A stretch of 64,000 nt of DNA from CBDDYU01 sp965235655 (GCA_965235655.1 CBDDYU010000002.1:248001-312000), one strand, 5' to 3'; numbered from the stretch's first letter, positions 19,285 to 29,355 are shown. Notes: generated from the letters alone by a model not told the origin. Numbers and translations are program-made.

Positions 19285-20286
19285 ATGAGTAAAAAAATTT
19301 TTTCAGGTGTTCAGCCCACGGGCAATCTGCATTTAGGAAATTATTTAGGTGCAATTAAAAATTTTGTAGAGCTGGGGAATGACTCTAATAATCATTGTGT
19401 TTTTTGTGTGGTTGATCTTCATGCAATTACGGTTAAGCAAGATCCTAAAGAATTAAAAAAAAATATCAGAGAAACAGTTGCAACCTTTATAGCAAGTGGC
19501 ATTGATCCAAAAAAAAGCATAATATTTAATCAATCTAGAGTTTCGGCACATGCAGAGACCGCTTGGATTTTAAGCTGTATTGCACGTATGGGCTGGTTAA
19601 ATCGAATGACTCAATTTAAGGAAAAGGCAGGAAAGGATAAAGAAAAAGCAAGTGTTGGCTTATATTCTTATCCAGTGTTAATGGCTGCAGATATATTATT
19701 ATATGATGCAACCCATGTTCCTGTAGGTGATGATCAAAAACAACATTTAGAACTTTGTAGAGATATCGCTCAAAAATTTAACAACGATTTTCAATGTGAA
19801 GATTTTCTAAAAGTTCCAGAGCCTTTAATTCAAAAAGAATTTTCTAGAATAATGAGTTTAAAAGACGGAACTAAAAAAATGAGTAAATCTGAACTTTCAG
19901 ATTTAAGTAGAATCAATTTAACAGACGATAAAGATTTGATTATGAATAAAATTAAAAAAGCCAAGACAGATCCTTTGCCAATGCCAGCTACAGTTGTTGA
20001 ACTTGAACAAAGACCAGAGGCTAAAAATTTAATTGGAATTTATTCAAGTTTAACAAATTCAAATTTAGAAAAATCAGTTTCTAAATTTTCAGGAAAAAAT
20101 TTTTCAGAATTCAAAGATCAGTTGTCACAAGTTTTAGTTGAAAAAATTGAACCTATTTCGAAAGAGATAAAAAAATTATTGAGTGATCAGAAATATTTAG
20201 ATGATATTCTTAATAAAGGTTATGAAAATGCAAATTCAATTGCTTCTAAAAAAGTACAAAAAATTAAAGAAATCATAGGCTTTTAG
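19285..20286 (+). CDS. trpS: Tryptophanyl-tRNA synthetase
   Basis: This class I synthetase charges tRNA-Trp. The HIGH-type motif lies in [21 protein letters not shown] (HLGN), and the KMSKS motif is intact in [47 protein letters not shown] is the Trp-pocket region. It has 333 residues, full length. It sits 3 bases behind murJ. Confidence 0.98.
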   Translation: MSKKIFSGVQPTGNLHLGNYLGAIKNFVELGNDSNNHCVFCVVDLHAITVKQDPKELKKNIRETVATFIASGIDPKKSIIFNQSRVSAHAETAWILSCIARMGWLNRMTQFKEKAGKDKEKASVGLYSYPVLMAADILLYDATHVPVGDDQKQHLELCRDIAQKFNNDFQCEDFLKVPEPLIQKEFSRIMSLKDGTKKMSKSELSDLSRINLTDDKDLIMNKIKKAKTDPLPMPATVVELEQRPEAKNLIGIYSSLTNSNLEKSVSKFSGKNFSEFKDQLSQVLVEKIEPISKEIKKLLSDQKYLDDILNKGYENANSIASKKVQKIKEIIGF

Positions 20287-20339
20287 AAAAAAATTTATTA
20301 TCAAGTTTCAATTTATTAATTATTCACTATATATTAGCT

Positions 20340-20885
20340 ATGTTCGTTCAAACTGAAAACACTCCAAACCCAAATTCTTTAAAATTTTTACCCGGTAAAA
20401 AAGTTTCAAATAGTGGCTCTTATGAGATTACAAAAAAAGATGAGATTAACAACGAACTAGTAAGAAATATTCTTTCCATAATTGGTGTAGAAGGAGTTTT
20501 TTTAGGAGATGAATTTATTTCAGTTAATAAAAATGATAAAACTAACTGGGAAGATATTAAACATATAGTTATTTCATTAATTAATGATTTCTATTCCGAT
20601 GGAAAAGAATTTGTAATTGATGGTAAAATAAATGAAGAAACTAAGGATTTATTAGAGATTGAAGAAAAAATTATAAAAATTTTAGACCAAAAAATTAGAC
20701 CAGCTGTTGCTAGAGATGGTGGAGACATCAAGTTTAAAGAATTTAAAAATGGTGTGGTTAAGGTTCAGTTACAAGGAAGTTGTTCGGGATGCCCAAGCTC
20801 AACAATGACCTTAAAGCAAGGAGTTCAAAATCTTTTATGTCATTATTTGCCAGAGGTTAAAGAGGTTATAGCGGTTCAAGAATGA
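20340..20885 (+). CDS. NfuA/NifU-type iron-sulfur carrier
   Basis: The N-terminal Nfu domain starts MFVQTENTPNPNSLKFLPGK and contains IEGV-type VEGVFLGDEFISVNK. The C-terminal NifU-like domain (about 110-181) has RPAVARDGGDIKF and the CxxC cluster site VQLQGSCSGCPSSTMTLKQG. Such proteins carry or deliver [4Fe-4S] clusters to targets; MiaB and endonuclease III encoded in this window are plausible clients by inference. The last 4 bases overlap the start of the Bax-like gene (ATGA). Confidence 0.93.
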   Translation: MFVQTENTPNPNSLKFLPGKKVSNSGSYEITKKDEINNELVRNILSIIGVEGVFLGDEFISVNKNDKTNWEDIKHIVISLINDFYSDGKEFVIDGKINEETKDLLEIEEKIIKILDQKIRPAVARDGGDIKFKEFKNGVVKVQLQGSCSGCPSSTMTLKQGVQNLLCHYLPEVKEVIAVQE

Positions 20886-21965
20886 GAAGAAAAATTGTAA
20901 GAAAAACAAAAAAGACCATTCAATTTTTTGATGAGAGAAGTATTGGAGCAATTCCCAGAGTAATTTTAAGTAGTATTGTGGTAGTTGGTTTTTTTTATGT
21001 GATGCCTTTTTTTATTAATTTTACAAATGAAAATTTTCTTAACACAAAAGAGTTTCAAAATGAATCCAAGAAAATTTTAGTTTATACTTTAAATAGCAAA
21101 AACAATATTGAAGAAAATACAGAAGTTTTAGATGAAAAAGATCTTCTGGTAGATATTTTATCACTTAACGATATAGAAAATGAGTCGGTAGCTTTAAGTG
21201 CACTCACGATAGAACAATTGTTTAAAGACACTAATTATAAATTAAAAGACGTCAGAGAAACTAAACTTGTTAAACCTGTACTTTTAACATTATTGCCAGA
21301 TGAAATTAAAATGATTGAAGATACAAAAAAAAGGAAGGAACTTTTTATTCAAATTGTTTTACCTTTAATCTTAAAAGAAAATAATAACATTCGATTAGAT
21401 CGAAAAAGACTTTTTACCATTATTAATAAAAGCAATAATACAGATTTAGAAAAAAAATGGCTCGAGAAAAAATTTAAACAATACGGCATTCCTGCAAAAG
21501 ATTTATCATTACTTAAAATTAGAATGGATGAAATCCCCGTATCGTTAGCAATCGCTCAAGCTGCCAAAGAAACAGGCTGGGGAACATCTAGATTTGCTCA
21601 GGAGGGTAATGCTTTATTTGGTCAATGGACATGGTCAGGAGAAGGTCTAAAGCCTATAGGATGCTGAAGAAGGTGCGGATCATAAAGTTATGAGATTTAA
21701 CATTTTACAAGCATCGGTTAGAGCCTACCAAAGAAATTTGAATACTCATTCGACTTATAAGGATTTTAGACAAGCAAGAGCTGAACTTAGGGATGCTGGT
21801 AAACCATTAGATAGTATGGTGCTGTCAAATTATTTAGATAAATATGCTGAAACTGGTGATCAGTATGTTGAAGTTTTACAAAAAATAATTGAACAGAACG
21901 ATTTAAAAGATTTTGATGATGCAAAGCTATTGCCATCCAGCGTTGAGCTTGAAAGCTTAATTTAG
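20882..21965 (+). CDS. Bax-like glucosaminidase-domain membrane protein, one frameshift
   Basis: A basic N-terminus and one membrane helix (about residues 24-42, VILSSIVVVGFFYVMPFFI) precede a periplasmic part. The C-terminal domain reads PVSLAIAQAAKETGWGTSRFAQEGNALFGQWTW, with the catalytic Glu of the family in AAKETGWG. After the break it continues EEGADHKVMRFNILQASVRAYQRNLNTH. This is the Bax family (glucosaminidase superfamily), probably cutting peptidoglycan glycan strands. One extra G at 21659-21660 breaks the frame between ATA and GAT; removing it gives one protein of about 361 residues. The two pieces are 20882-21667 and about 21660-21965. Confidence 0.87.
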
Positions 21966-21966
21966 T

Positions 21967-23022
21967 TTACTGCACAACAAATTGTATACCAAACCATCTC
22001 CATTTTCCATCGTCATTTAAGGAACAGTTAACTCTTCCTCTTCTAGGAGTAAAAGCATCTCTAAATTTTATGGTAAGTTTATTATTTAAAAAATTAAAAT
22101 TTGATTTTTCCCAAGCATTACCTTCATTTGAATAGCAATTTATATTATCTAAATTTTTTTGATCTTCAAAAAATTCAACTTGAAATTCAGGTGGATTATT
22201 TGCTTTTGTTAATTTCTTTTCCTCTGGAATTAAATTTTTGTACTCTAAGGGAAAAAAATTAATGATTGATTTAAATCTATTTAATTCTCCATAATTTTCA
22301 TTGATAGGAAATCTTGGTAATTCAAATTTATCTTTATTTAAATCTATAACCCCAGAATGCTGACCAAAAGCAAAACTAAAATTTTCAGCAACATAATCTT
22401 TCATGAATTTTGAATATTCACCAAATGGATAAGAAAATAAATTTGGAATATATCCAAGCTCTCTTAAAAAAAATTTAGATGCTATTTCTATATCATTAAT
22501 AAATTCTTCATCTGATTTTTCTATCAAATAGTCATGAGTATGTGAATGATGTCCTATATAGGCAAAACTCTCTTTCTCAACTTCTCTAATTTGATCCCAA
22601 GTCATATAGCCATTATTGCCAACTGGCTCTGTTGAGACAAATAAAATAAATGGAATTTTATTTTCTTTCAAAAATGGCCACGCAATTTCATAAAAAGATG
22701 AAAATGCATCATCAATTGTTATTAATATTTTTTTTTCATTTTTAGGTTCATTAAAATTATCAATAAATTTTTGTATGTCATAAAAATCATAGTTTGAATT
22801 TTTAATCATTTCTATTTGCTTAACAAAAACATCCATTTGAATGTTTGTAGATGGATATTTGTTTTCATCAAATCTATGATACATTAGTGATAAAATACCC
22901 TCATCTTTCGAATAATATTTGATATTATTGTTATCTGCTTTAGAGTTTAATGATAAAAATAGAATTAAAATGACCAAACTTATAATTGATGCTGCAAATG
23001 AAAAAATATTTTTAATGCTCAT
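21967..23022 (-). CDS. Secreted polysaccharide deacetylase
   Basis: A signal peptide (MSIKNIFSFAASIISLVILILF, residues 1-29) leads to a NodB-fold deacetylase. GILSLMYHRFDENKYPSTNI is the first motif, ILITIDDAFSSFYEIAWPFL has the catalytic and metal Asp pair, and YIGHHSHTHDYL has the metal-binding histidines. A C-terminal segment of about 90 residues has no clear match by eye. The likely substrate is an N- or O-acetylated cell-surface polysaccharide. Its 5' end overlaps the divergent tsaB start by 53 bases. No later Met keeps the signal peptide, so the overlap looks real. Confidence 0.87.
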   Translation of the reverse strand: MSIKNIFSFAASIISLVILILFLSLNSKADNNNIKYYSKDEGILSLMYHRFDENKYPSTNIQMDVFVKQIEMIKNSNYDFYDIQKFIDNFNEPKNEKKILITIDDAFSSFYEIAWPFLKENKIPFILFVSTEPVGNNGYMTWDQIREVEKESFAYIGHHSHTHDYLIEKSDEEFINDIEIASKFFLRELGYIPNLFSYPFGEYSKFMKDYVAENFSFAFGQHSGVIDLNKDKFELPRFPINENYGELNRFKSIINFFPLEYKNLIPEEKKLTKANNPPEFQVEFFEDQKNLDNINCYSNEGNAWEKSNFNFLNNKLTIKFRDAFTPRRGRVNCSLNDDGKWRWFGIQFVVQ

Positions 23023-23350
23023 TAATAAAGATAATATTTATAGTATTACCCATGAAAATACTAAAATTAATTATGAGAAATTAATTCTGTTAATTGAGGG
23101 TTTTATTTCATCTAAAAAAATAAATTATAATGACCTTTCTGAGATTTATATCAACCGGGGGCCTGGCAGTTTTGCTGGAATAAGAAATTCTTTATCTATT
23201 GTTAAAGCTATTTTTTTAGCCAAAAAAATTGATTATTATTGTTATAGTTTGCGAGATTTTGAGGCATCAGAAAATACGAAATATGAAAATATTCCCAATT
23301 TGTGTGATAAATATCAAATTAAAAAAAATTTGATTAATCCCATTTATTAG
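22970..23350 (+). CDS. tsaB: TsaB, tRNA threonylcarbamoyladenosine synthesis protein (short form)
   Basis: TsaB is the scaffold partner of TsaD in making t6A37 of ANN-decoding tRNAs. The ASKHA first half is present: LIIDAANEKIFLMLI at the start and IYINRGPGSFAGIRNSLSIVKAI, the GPGSFTGIR signature, in the middle. It has 126 residues; E. coli TsaB has about 230, so the second half is missing. I chose ATG at 22970 because the ASKHA strand must start there; the open frame back to 22919 is coding for the opposite gene. It overlaps the divergent deacetylase. fur follows 14 bases later; rimI, usual here, is absent. Confidence 0.8.
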   Translation: MTKLIIDAANEKIFLMLINKDNIYSITHENTKINYEKLILLIEGFISSKKINYNDLSEIYINRGPGSFAGIRNSLSIVKAIFLAKKIDYYCYSLRDFEASENTKYENIPNLCDKYQIKKNLINPIY

Positions 23351-23364
23351 AGTTAAAATTAAAT

Positions 23365-23778
23365 ATGCCAGATACAATTGAGGAAAAATGCTTATCCATA
23401 GGCGTTAAGCTGACTGAACAAAGGAAAGTTATAGCGAAGGTGATGTCTGAGTCTACCGATCATCCGGATGTTGATGAGCTTTATAATAGAGCAAATAAAA
23501 TTGACCCAAAAATTAGTATCGCAACAGTATATAGAACTGTAAAACTTTTTGAGGAATCTGGAATTTTAGCAAAACATGAGTTTAAAGGTGGCAAAGCTAG
23601 ATATGAAGAGCTTAATGAGGGTCATCATGATCATTTAATAGATGTAAAAACTGGAGAAATTATAGAATTTGTAGACGAGGAAATTGAAAAACTTCAAAAA
23701 AAAGTTGCTGAAAAGTATGGTTACAAATTAGTTGACCATAAATTAGAACTCTACGGGGTTAAAAAAAAATCTCAATAA
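23365..23778 (+). CDS. fur: Fur-family ferric uptake regulator
   Basis: This dimeric metal-dependent repressor has an N-terminal winged helix (LTEQRKVIAKVMSES, then ISIATVYRTVKLFEESGIL as recognition helix). The dimerisation domain has EGHHDHLIDVKTGEIIEF, with the His cluster of the Fur regulatory metal site. The usual CxxC structural zinc pairs are not visible. It has 137 residues. Its place between tsaB and miaB is the alphaproteobacterial position of the Fur/Mur gene, so iron or manganese could be the ligand. Confidence 0.9.
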   Translation: MPDTIEEKCLSIGVKLTEQRKVIAKVMSESTDHPDVDELYNRANKIDPKISIATVYRTVKLFEESGILAKHEFKGGKARYEELNEGHHDHLIDVKTGEIIEFVDEEIEKLQKKVAEKYGYKLVDHKLELYGVKKKSQ

Positions 23779-23780
23779 CC

Positions 23781-25106
23781 ATGAATCAAAAAATATTTAT
23801 CAAAACATTTGGCTGTCAGATGAATGAGTATGACTCAAATAGAATTTATGACATAGTTAAAAAAATTGGTTATGAGAAAACAGATAACTATGAAGATGCA
23901 AATTGCTATCTTTTAAACACTTGTCATATACGAGATAAAGCTAAAGAAAAAGTTTACCATGAAATTGGTCGAGTGAAAAAAATCTTTAGAGCAAAAAAGA
24001 AGCCTTTGGTTATTGTTGCAGGCTGTGTGGCTCAAGCCGAAAATCAAGAAATGTTAAAAAGAGAACCTTATATAGATTTGGTCATTGGGCCTCAGGCTTA
24101 TCACAAAATAAATGACACCATACTTAATTATGTTGAAAAACAAAAGTTTGAAGAAACTGAATTTGATGCAGTAAGTAAGTTTGAATATCTAAGTAAAATA
24201 AAAAATAATTCTTCAAAAGTATCTTCCTTTTTAACCATACAGGAAGGCTGTGATAAGTTTTGTCATTTTTGTGTGGTGCCTTATACTAGAGGCCCTGAAT
24301 ATTCTAGACCTTTCAAACAAATCATTGATGAAGCAAAAAGCCTTATAGAACAAGGAGCTAAAGAAATTATTTTATTAGGCCAAAATGTAAATGCTTATAA
24401 TGATAATGGTTTGCGTTTATCAAACTTGATTTTAGAAATTGAAAAAATAAATGAGGTAAAAAGAATTCGGTATACCACATCACACCCAAAAGATATGACA
24501 GATGATTTAATTGAAGTATATAAACATTCAAAAAAATTAATGCCCCTGGTCCATCTTCCGGTTCAAAGCGGATCTAATAAGGTTTTAGAGTTAATGAATA
24601 GAAAGCATACTATTCAAGAATATCTTAATACCTATGAAAAATTAAAAGAAATTAATCCAGTAGTTGAATTTTCAAGTGATTTTATAATTGCTTATCCAGG
24701 TGAAGAGGAGCAAGATTTTAATGAAACATTTGAATTAATTAAAAAGATAAAATTTATAAATTCTTATTCATTTATTTTCAGTCCAAGGCCAGGCACAGTA
24801 GCTGAAAATTTAGAATTAATAGATAAAGAGATATCATTGGATAGGTTGGAAAAAATACAACAGAAATTATTCGAGCATCAGATTCAAAAAAATAAATCTT
24901 TAGAAAATAATACAATTGAGGTGCTAGTTGAAAATCAAACTGAGGATAAAACCAAACTTTTTGGGAGATCTGAGTACATGACTTCAGTAATATTTAGTGG
25001 TAATGAAGAAAGTATTGGACAAATTGTGAAAGTAAAAATAAACAAAAGCAATCAAAACACCTTGTTTGGAGAGGCTGTTACAAATTTAAATCAAAAGGTA
25101 GCTTAA
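23781..25106 (+). CDS. miaB: tRNA-2-methylthio-N6-dimethylallyladenosine synthase MiaB
   Basis: This radical-SAM methylthiotransferase acts on A37 of UNN-decoding tRNAs. The N-terminal cluster cysteines are in KTFGCQMNEYDS, LLNTCHIRDKA and VAGCVAQAE. The radical-SAM triad is QEGCDKFCHFCVVPYTRGPE (CxxxCxxC). A C-terminal TRAM domain (about 375-438) ends the 441-residue protein. It starts 2 bases after fur and phoH follows within 4 bases, so it lies within a tightly packed operon. Confidence 0.97.
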   Translation: MNQKIFIKTFGCQMNEYDSNRIYDIVKKIGYEKTDNYEDANCYLLNTCHIRDKAKEKVYHEIGRVKKIFRAKKKPLVIVAGCVAQAENQEMLKREPYIDLVIGPQAYHKINDTILNYVEKQKFEETEFDAVSKFEYLSKIKNNSSKVSSFLTIQEGCDKFCHFCVVPYTRGPEYSRPFKQIIDEAKSLIEQGAKEIILLGQNVNAYNDNGLRLSNLILEIEKINEVKRIRYTTSHPKDMTDDLIEVYKHSKKLMPLVHLPVQSGSNKVLELMNRKHTIQEYLNTYEKLKEINPVVEFSSDFIIAYPGEEEQDFNETFELIKKIKFINSYSFIFSPRPGTVAENLELIDKEISLDRLEKIQQKLFEHQIQKNKSLENNTIEVLVENQTEDKTKLFGRSEYMTSVIFSGNEESIGQIVKVKINKSNQNTLFGEAVTNLNQKVA

Positions 25107-25109
25107 CAA

Positions 25110-26108
25110 TTGAGCAGTTTTTTAAAAAAAAATATTAATACAACGCTAAAATTCGTTTACTCAGACAATAACTCTTTAAGTGTCATTTTTCATGATAACG
25201 ACTTACTCATGGGTGTTGTTGGTGAGTTTAATACAAACTTGAAAGAATTAGAAAAAATAACTGGATCTAGTTTATATTCGAGAGGAAATTCAATACTAAT
25301 CAAATCATCAGCTGAAAAAAATGAAGTTGTTAAAAATGCAATACAGTTTTTAGCTAATCAATTTATAAATAATGGCAGCATTGAAAACAAAGATATTATA
25401 TCTTCGGTAGATCAATTTATGATTAATGAAAAAGTAAAAAATCAAAATATAACTGACATTATTAAAACACCAAAAAAATCAATTATTCCAAGGTCTGAAA
25501 AACAAAAAGAGTATGTTAGAGCTCTAAGACAAAGTGACATCACTATTTCAGCAGGACCGGCAGGGACTGGAAAAACTTTTTTAGCAGTTGCTGTGGGATT
25601 AACAATGTTATTAGAAAAGAAAATTGAAAGAATAATTCTTTCTAGACCAGCTGTTGAAGCTGGAGAGAGATTAGGTTTTTTACCTGGAGATATGAAGGAA
25701 AAAGTTGATCCATATCTTAGACCTTTGTACGATTCACTTTACGATCTGTTTGATTTTGAGAAAATTCAAAGAATGATTGAAATTGGAGATATTGAAATTG
25801 CTCCTTTAGCATTCATGAGGGGTCGAACTTTAAAAAATTCATTTGCAATTTTAGATGAGGCACAAAATGCAACTGATACTCAAATTAAGATGTTTTTAAC
25901 AAGAATTGGTGAAAATTCAAAATTAGTCGTTAATGGGGATCCTTCGCAAATTGATCTTCCAAATAAAAGTATGTCAGGTTTAAACAGAGCTAAAAAACTT
26001 CTAAATCACTTAAATGAAATTTCTGTAGTCGATTTTGATCATTCAGACGTTGTTAGACACCCATTAGTATCAAAAATAGTAAAAGCTTATTCTAATAACG
26101 ATGATTAG
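25110..26108 (+). CDS. phoH: PhoH-like ATPase
   Basis: It begins with TTG at 25110 (SSFLKKNINTTLKFVYSD), the only start that keeps the N-terminal KH-like domain. The ATPase has Walker A SAGPAGTGKTFLA at about 155 and Walker B FAILDEAQNATDTQIKMFLTRIG. SRPAVEAGERLGFLPGDMKEK is the family signature. PhoH-like proteins next to ybeY are linked to RNA metabolism or ribosome maturation; the exact activity is not settled. The stop overlaps the ybeY start by 8 bases. Confidence 0.95.
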   Translation: MSSFLKKNINTTLKFVYSDNNSLSVIFHDNDLLMGVVGEFNTNLKELEKITGSSLYSRGNSILIKSSAEKNEVVKNAIQFLANQFINNGSIENKDIISSVDQFMINEKVKNQNITDIIKTPKKSIIPRSEKQKEYVRALRQSDITISAGPAGTGKTFLAVAVGLTMLLEKKIERIILSRPAVEAGERLGFLPGDMKEKVDPYLRPLYDSLYDLFDFEKIQRMIEIGDIEIAPLAFMRGRTLKNSFAILDEAQNATDTQIKMFLTRIGENSKLVVNGDPSQIDLPNKSMSGLNRAKKLLNHLNEISVVDFDHSDVVRHPLVSKIVKAYSNNDD

Positions 26109-26556
26109 CGTTAATGTCTTTTCTGAAGACACTAATTGGTCTAAAAAAATAAAAAATAAAGAGATTTTTTTTAATTCTATTTGTGATGCTTTTCCAAATA
26201 AATATAAGTTTTTAAACAAAAATGTCGGTTTTACCTTATTACTTTCGAATAACCAAAATATCAAAAAACTAAACAAAAAATTTAGAAATAAAAATAAACC
26301 AACAGATATTCTTTCCTTTCCATTAAGTCATAAGATTTCAATTAAAAAGGATACTTACCTTGGAGATGTAATAATTAGCTTTAATTATATGAATAAAGAT
26401 AAAGAAAAAAGATCATTTAAAACATTGGTGATTAAAACTTTTATTCATGGATTTTTACACTTGTTAGGATTTGATCATATTAAAGATAAAGATTATAAAA
26501 AAATGATTATAGAAGAAAACAAAATTTACAAATCAGTAATTTCTAAACTTAATTAA
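26101..26556 (+). CDS. ybeY: Endoribonuclease YbeY (rRNA maturation factor)
   Basis: YbeY is a zinc-dependent RNase involved in 16S rRNA 3'-end processing and ribosome quality control. The metal site HGFLHLLGFDH (HxxxHxxGxxH) is intact near residue 118, and KPTDILSFPL and LGDVIISF are the conserved core. It has 151 residues. It overlaps phoH by 8 bases and is followed directly by lnt. The corC/tlyC gene that usually separates ybeY and lnt is missing. Confidence 0.96.
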   Translation: MISVNVFSEDTNWSKKIKNKEIFFNSICDAFPNKYKFLNKNVGFTLLLSNNQNIKKLNKKFRNKNKPTDILSFPLSHKISIKKDTYLGDVIISFNYMNKDKEKRSFKTLVIKTFIHGFLHLLGFDHIKDKDYKKMIIEENKIYKSVISKLN

Positions 26557-28095
26557 TTGAAAAAAAATATTTATTTAGAATTGTTATACCTATTTTTTTT
26601 AGGTGTTTTTTCTTCTCTAAGTCTTCCTCCATTTAATTATTTTATCATTAATTTTTTAACATTTAGTTTATTATTTATTTTTTTATTTAAAAAAAATTCA
26701 TATCAAAAATTTAATTTTTTTCTATATGGATGGGCATTTGGATTTGGCTATTTTATATCTAATATTTATTGGATATCTATTTCTTTGACGTTTGATGAAA
26801 ATTTTAAGGCTTTAATACCTCTATCTCTTATTTTAATACCAGCCTTTTTAGCAATCTTTTATGGAATACTTACTTATCTGTTTGCAATTTTAAGATTAAA
26901 AAAAATTGTGAGCTCATTTTTTCTTTTCTCTTTACTATTTGGAATAGTTGAATTTTTAAGAGGTTCTATTTTAACTGGATTCCCATGGAATTTAATTGCT
27001 TTTAGTTTTTCTAATCATCCAGAATTGTTAAGCATTATGTCTATTATTGGTACATTTGGATTTAATTTATTTTGTATTTCACTTTTTATTAGTCCATCAA
27101 TTTTTATTTTAAGAGATGGTCGTAAAGATTTAATTGTCTGTGTATTGTTTTTAATATTACCCATTCTGTTTTATATGTATGGAACTATTTATGAAAAAAA
27201 ATTTCTAAAAATAGAAGAAACAAATAATAATTTTACAATTCGGACAATTGGTTCAAATATAAATTTAGATAGATTTTATCGAGATGTAGATCCCACTCTA
27301 ATAATTAATGAGCTAATTAAAATTAGTGAGCCCGATTCGAGTAAAAATATTTTTTTTCTATGGCCCGAAGGTATAATTCCAGACATTTATCAAAATGAGT
27401 TTGTTCAGTATCAATATTTATTTAAAGATCATTTTAATAGTAATCATTTATTAGGACTTGGTATTAATAAACAATCTTATGATCAATCAGGTGTAAAGTT
27501 TTTTAATTCGTTTTCAATTTATGATAACAACTTAAATCTTTTAAATTCCTATGATAAAATAAATTTAGTTCCTTTTGGGGAATTTTTGCCTTTTGAGAAA
27601 ATACTTAGAAAAATTGGTCTTAAGAATCTTACAAATAACTACCAGTCATATTCAAAGGGTCAAAAAAGAGAGGCTATACAAGTAAACTGGGAGTTGTTTA
27701 GTTTTAAGATACTTCCCTTAATTTGTTATGAAATAATCTATTCAGGAAGACTTTATTCAGATCAAAACTTTGATTATATAATTAATGTTTCTGAAGATGG
27801 ATGGTTTGGGAGTTCTATTGGACCAAAACAACATTTTGTACATAGTATATTTAGAGCGATTGAGAGTGGAAAATATGTAATTCGTTCAGCTAACAATGGT
27901 ATGGCAGCTATTGTTAACCCCATTGGAAATATTGAAGGACAAGTTGATTTTGGTAAAAATGGATATGTTGATTTTGAAAAATCAAGAAAATTTTCACCAA
28001 CAGTATTTTCTAAATATGGAAATAAAATATTTTTATTAATAATTTTATTGTATATTTTTTTAATTTTTTCATTTAATAGAATTAAGAATGAGTAA
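26557..28095 (+). CDS. lnt: Apolipoprotein N-acyltransferase
   Basis: Lnt adds the third acyl chain to lipoproteins in the inner membrane. It starts with TTG at 26557, immediately after the ybeY stop. About six to seven membrane helices (residues 8-215) precede the nitrilase-fold domain. The catalytic triad is visible: Glu in [10 protein letters not shown], Lys/Glu region in [16 protein letters not shown] and Cys in [14 protein letters not shown] final helix (485-507) anchors the C-terminus. It has 512 residues. It overlaps metK by 8 bases. Likely substrates encoded in the window include the DolP-like, LptM and DUF3576 lipoproteins. Confidence 0.96.
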   Translation: MKKNIYLELLYLFFLGVFSSLSLPPFNYFIINFLTFSLLFIFLFKKNSYQKFNFFLYGWAFGFGYFISNIYWISISLTFDENFKALIPLSLILIPAFLAIFYGILTYLFAILRLKKIVSSFFLFSLLFGIVEFLRGSILTGFPWNLIAFSFSNHPELLSIMSIIGTFGFNLFCISLFISPSIFILRDGRKDLIVCVLFLILPILFYMYGTIYEKKFLKIEETNNNFTIRTIGSNINLDRFYRDVDPTLIINELIKISEPDSSKNIFFLWPEGIIPDIYQNEFVQYQYLFKDHFNSNHLLGLGINKQSYDQSGVKFFNSFSIYDNNLNLLNSYDKINLVPFGEFLPFEKILRKIGLKNLTNNYQSYSKGQKREAIQVNWELFSFKILPLICYEIIYSGRLYSDQNFDYIINVSEDGWFGSSIGPKQHFVHSIFRAIESGKYVIRSANNGMAAIVNPIGNIEGQVDFGKNGYVDFEKSRKFSPTVFSKYGNKIFLLIILLYIFLIFSFNRIKNE

Positions 28096-29257
28096 CCTAA
28101 AAAATTTTTTATTTACAAGTGAGTCTGTATCTGAAGGACATCCAGATAAAGTATCTGATCGAATTTCTGATATGGTTGTTGATAGTTATCTTTCTGGGGA
28201 TCCTTTTTCTAGAGTAGCATGTGAAACGCTAACCACCACTAACAAAGTTGTTCTAGCAGGTGAGGTTAGAGGGCCAGATATAAAAAAAGATGAGCTGATC
28301 GAAAAAGTTAGAAATTGTATAAAAGATATTGGTTATGACCAAGAAGGTTTTACTTGGAAAGAAGCAACTAAAATAGAAAGTCATCTCCATTCCCAATCAG
28401 CAGATATAGCAATGGGTGTAGACTCGTCTGGTAATAAAGATGAGGGCGCGGGAGACCAGGGAATTATGTTTGGTTATGCTTGTGATGAAACTGATGTGTT
28501 AATGCCAGCTCCTATTCATTATTCTCATAAAATTTTAAGATTAATGGCGGAAGATAGAAAGTCTGGAAAATTAAAAAATATAGAACCAGACTCTAAAAGC
28601 CAAGTTACTTTTGAATATGTTGATGGTAAACCAACAAAAGTAAGATCGGTTGTTATTTCTTCTCAACATTCAGCAGAGGTTAACCAAGGACAGGTTAGAG
28701 AATTATTAAGGCCTTATATGTTAAAATCAATTCCAGAAAAATTTTTGGAAGGTTTTAACGAAGAAGAATTTTATGTTAACCCAACTGGTAATTTTGTCAT
28801 CGGTGGTCCTGATGGTGACTGTGGTCTTACTGGTAGAAAAATAATAGTAGACACTTATGGTGGGGCAGCTCCTCATGGTGGTGGTGCTTTTTCTGGAAAA
28901 GATCCCACAAAGGTGGACAGGTCTGCAGCTTATGCTGCTCGTTATATAGCAAAGAATATTGTGGCATCTAAAATTGCAAACAAATGTTTGATACAACTTG
29001 CGTATGCCATAGGAGTTTCAAAGCCTTTATCAATTTATGTAGATTTGTTTGATGGTGATTTAGAAAAAAATAATTTTGTTACAAAAAAAATAAATGAAAA
29101 TTTTGATTTAAGTCCAAGAGGAATTAGAGAGATGTTACAGTTAAATAAACCGATATACGAAAAAACAGCTGCCTACGGTCATTTTGGCAGAATGCCTGAA
29201 GATGATGGTGCTTTTTCATGGGAAAAAACAGATAAAACAGGGGTTTTTTCTAAATAG
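28088..29257 (+). CDS. metK: S-adenosylmethionine synthetase
   Basis: It makes S-adenosylmethionine from methionine and ATP. The ATP motif is [16 protein letters not shown] at the start; [12 protein letters not shown] and [22 protein letters not shown] are the two PROSITE signatures. It has 389 residues, full length. The start lies within lnt, so no separate leader or SAM riboswitch is possible directly before it. After its stop comes a 60-base gap with a new promoter and attenuator for nusA. The usual trmB and rimP genes are absent. Confidence 0.98.
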   Translation: MSNLKNFLFTSESVSEGHPDKVSDRISDMVVDSYLSGDPFSRVACETLTTTNKVVLAGEVRGPDIKKDELIEKVRNCIKDIGYDQEGFTWKEATKIESHLHSQSADIAMGVDSSGNKDEGAGDQGIMFGYACDETDVLMPAPIHYSHKILRLMAEDRKSGKLKNIEPDSKSQVTFEYVDGKPTKVRSVVISSQHSAEVNQGQVRELLRPYMLKSIPEKFLEGFNEEEFYVNPTGNFVIGGPDGDCGLTGRKIIVDTYGGAAPHGGGAFSGKDPTKVDRSAAYAARYIAKNIVASKIANKCLIQLAYAIGVSKPLSIYVDLFDGDLEKNNFVTKKINENFDLSPRGIREMLQLNKPIYEKTAAYGHFGRMPEDDGAFSWEKTDKTGVFSK

Positions 29258-29263
29258 TTTTTA

Positions 29264-29291
29264 TTGAATTAAAAAAAATCTTTAATATATT
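29264..29291 (+). promoter_or_regulatory. Predicted promoter of the nusA-infB operon
   Basis: A -35 box TTGAAT (29264-29269) and a -10 box TATATT (29286-29291) are 16 bases apart, just after the metK stop. Transcription would begin near 29298, giving a leader of about 60 bases before nusA that contains a terminator-like hairpin. Confidence 0.55.
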
Positions 29292-29313
29292 GCCCTTACA
29301 TTATTGAATTTAC

Positions 29314-29340
29314 AAAATGGGCTCTAGCCCATTTTTTTTT
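29314..29340 (+). terminator. Terminator-like hairpin (attenuator) in the nusA leader
   Basis: AAAATGGGCT pairs with AGCCCATTTT (10 bp; real loop about TCTA) and is followed by nine T. It ends directly at the GGAG ribosome site (29341-29344) of nusA. It could end metK transcripts or act as an attenuator of the nusA operon. An attenuator would suit autoregulation by NusA, which stimulates pausing at such hairpins. Confidence 0.8.
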
Positions 29341-29355
29341 GGAGCAAACAAAAAT

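Noticed and set aside
28060..28090. SAM riboswitch before metK
   Set aside because: metK begins inside lnt and no conserved riboswitch-like structure could be recognised; SAR11 SAM riboswitches are known for other genes.
29317..29355. Earlier in-frame ATG for nusA
   Set aside because: It lies in the stem of the terminator-like hairpin, has no ribosome site and adds residues (MGSSPFFFGANKN) absent from NusA proteins; ATG 29356 follows GGAG.
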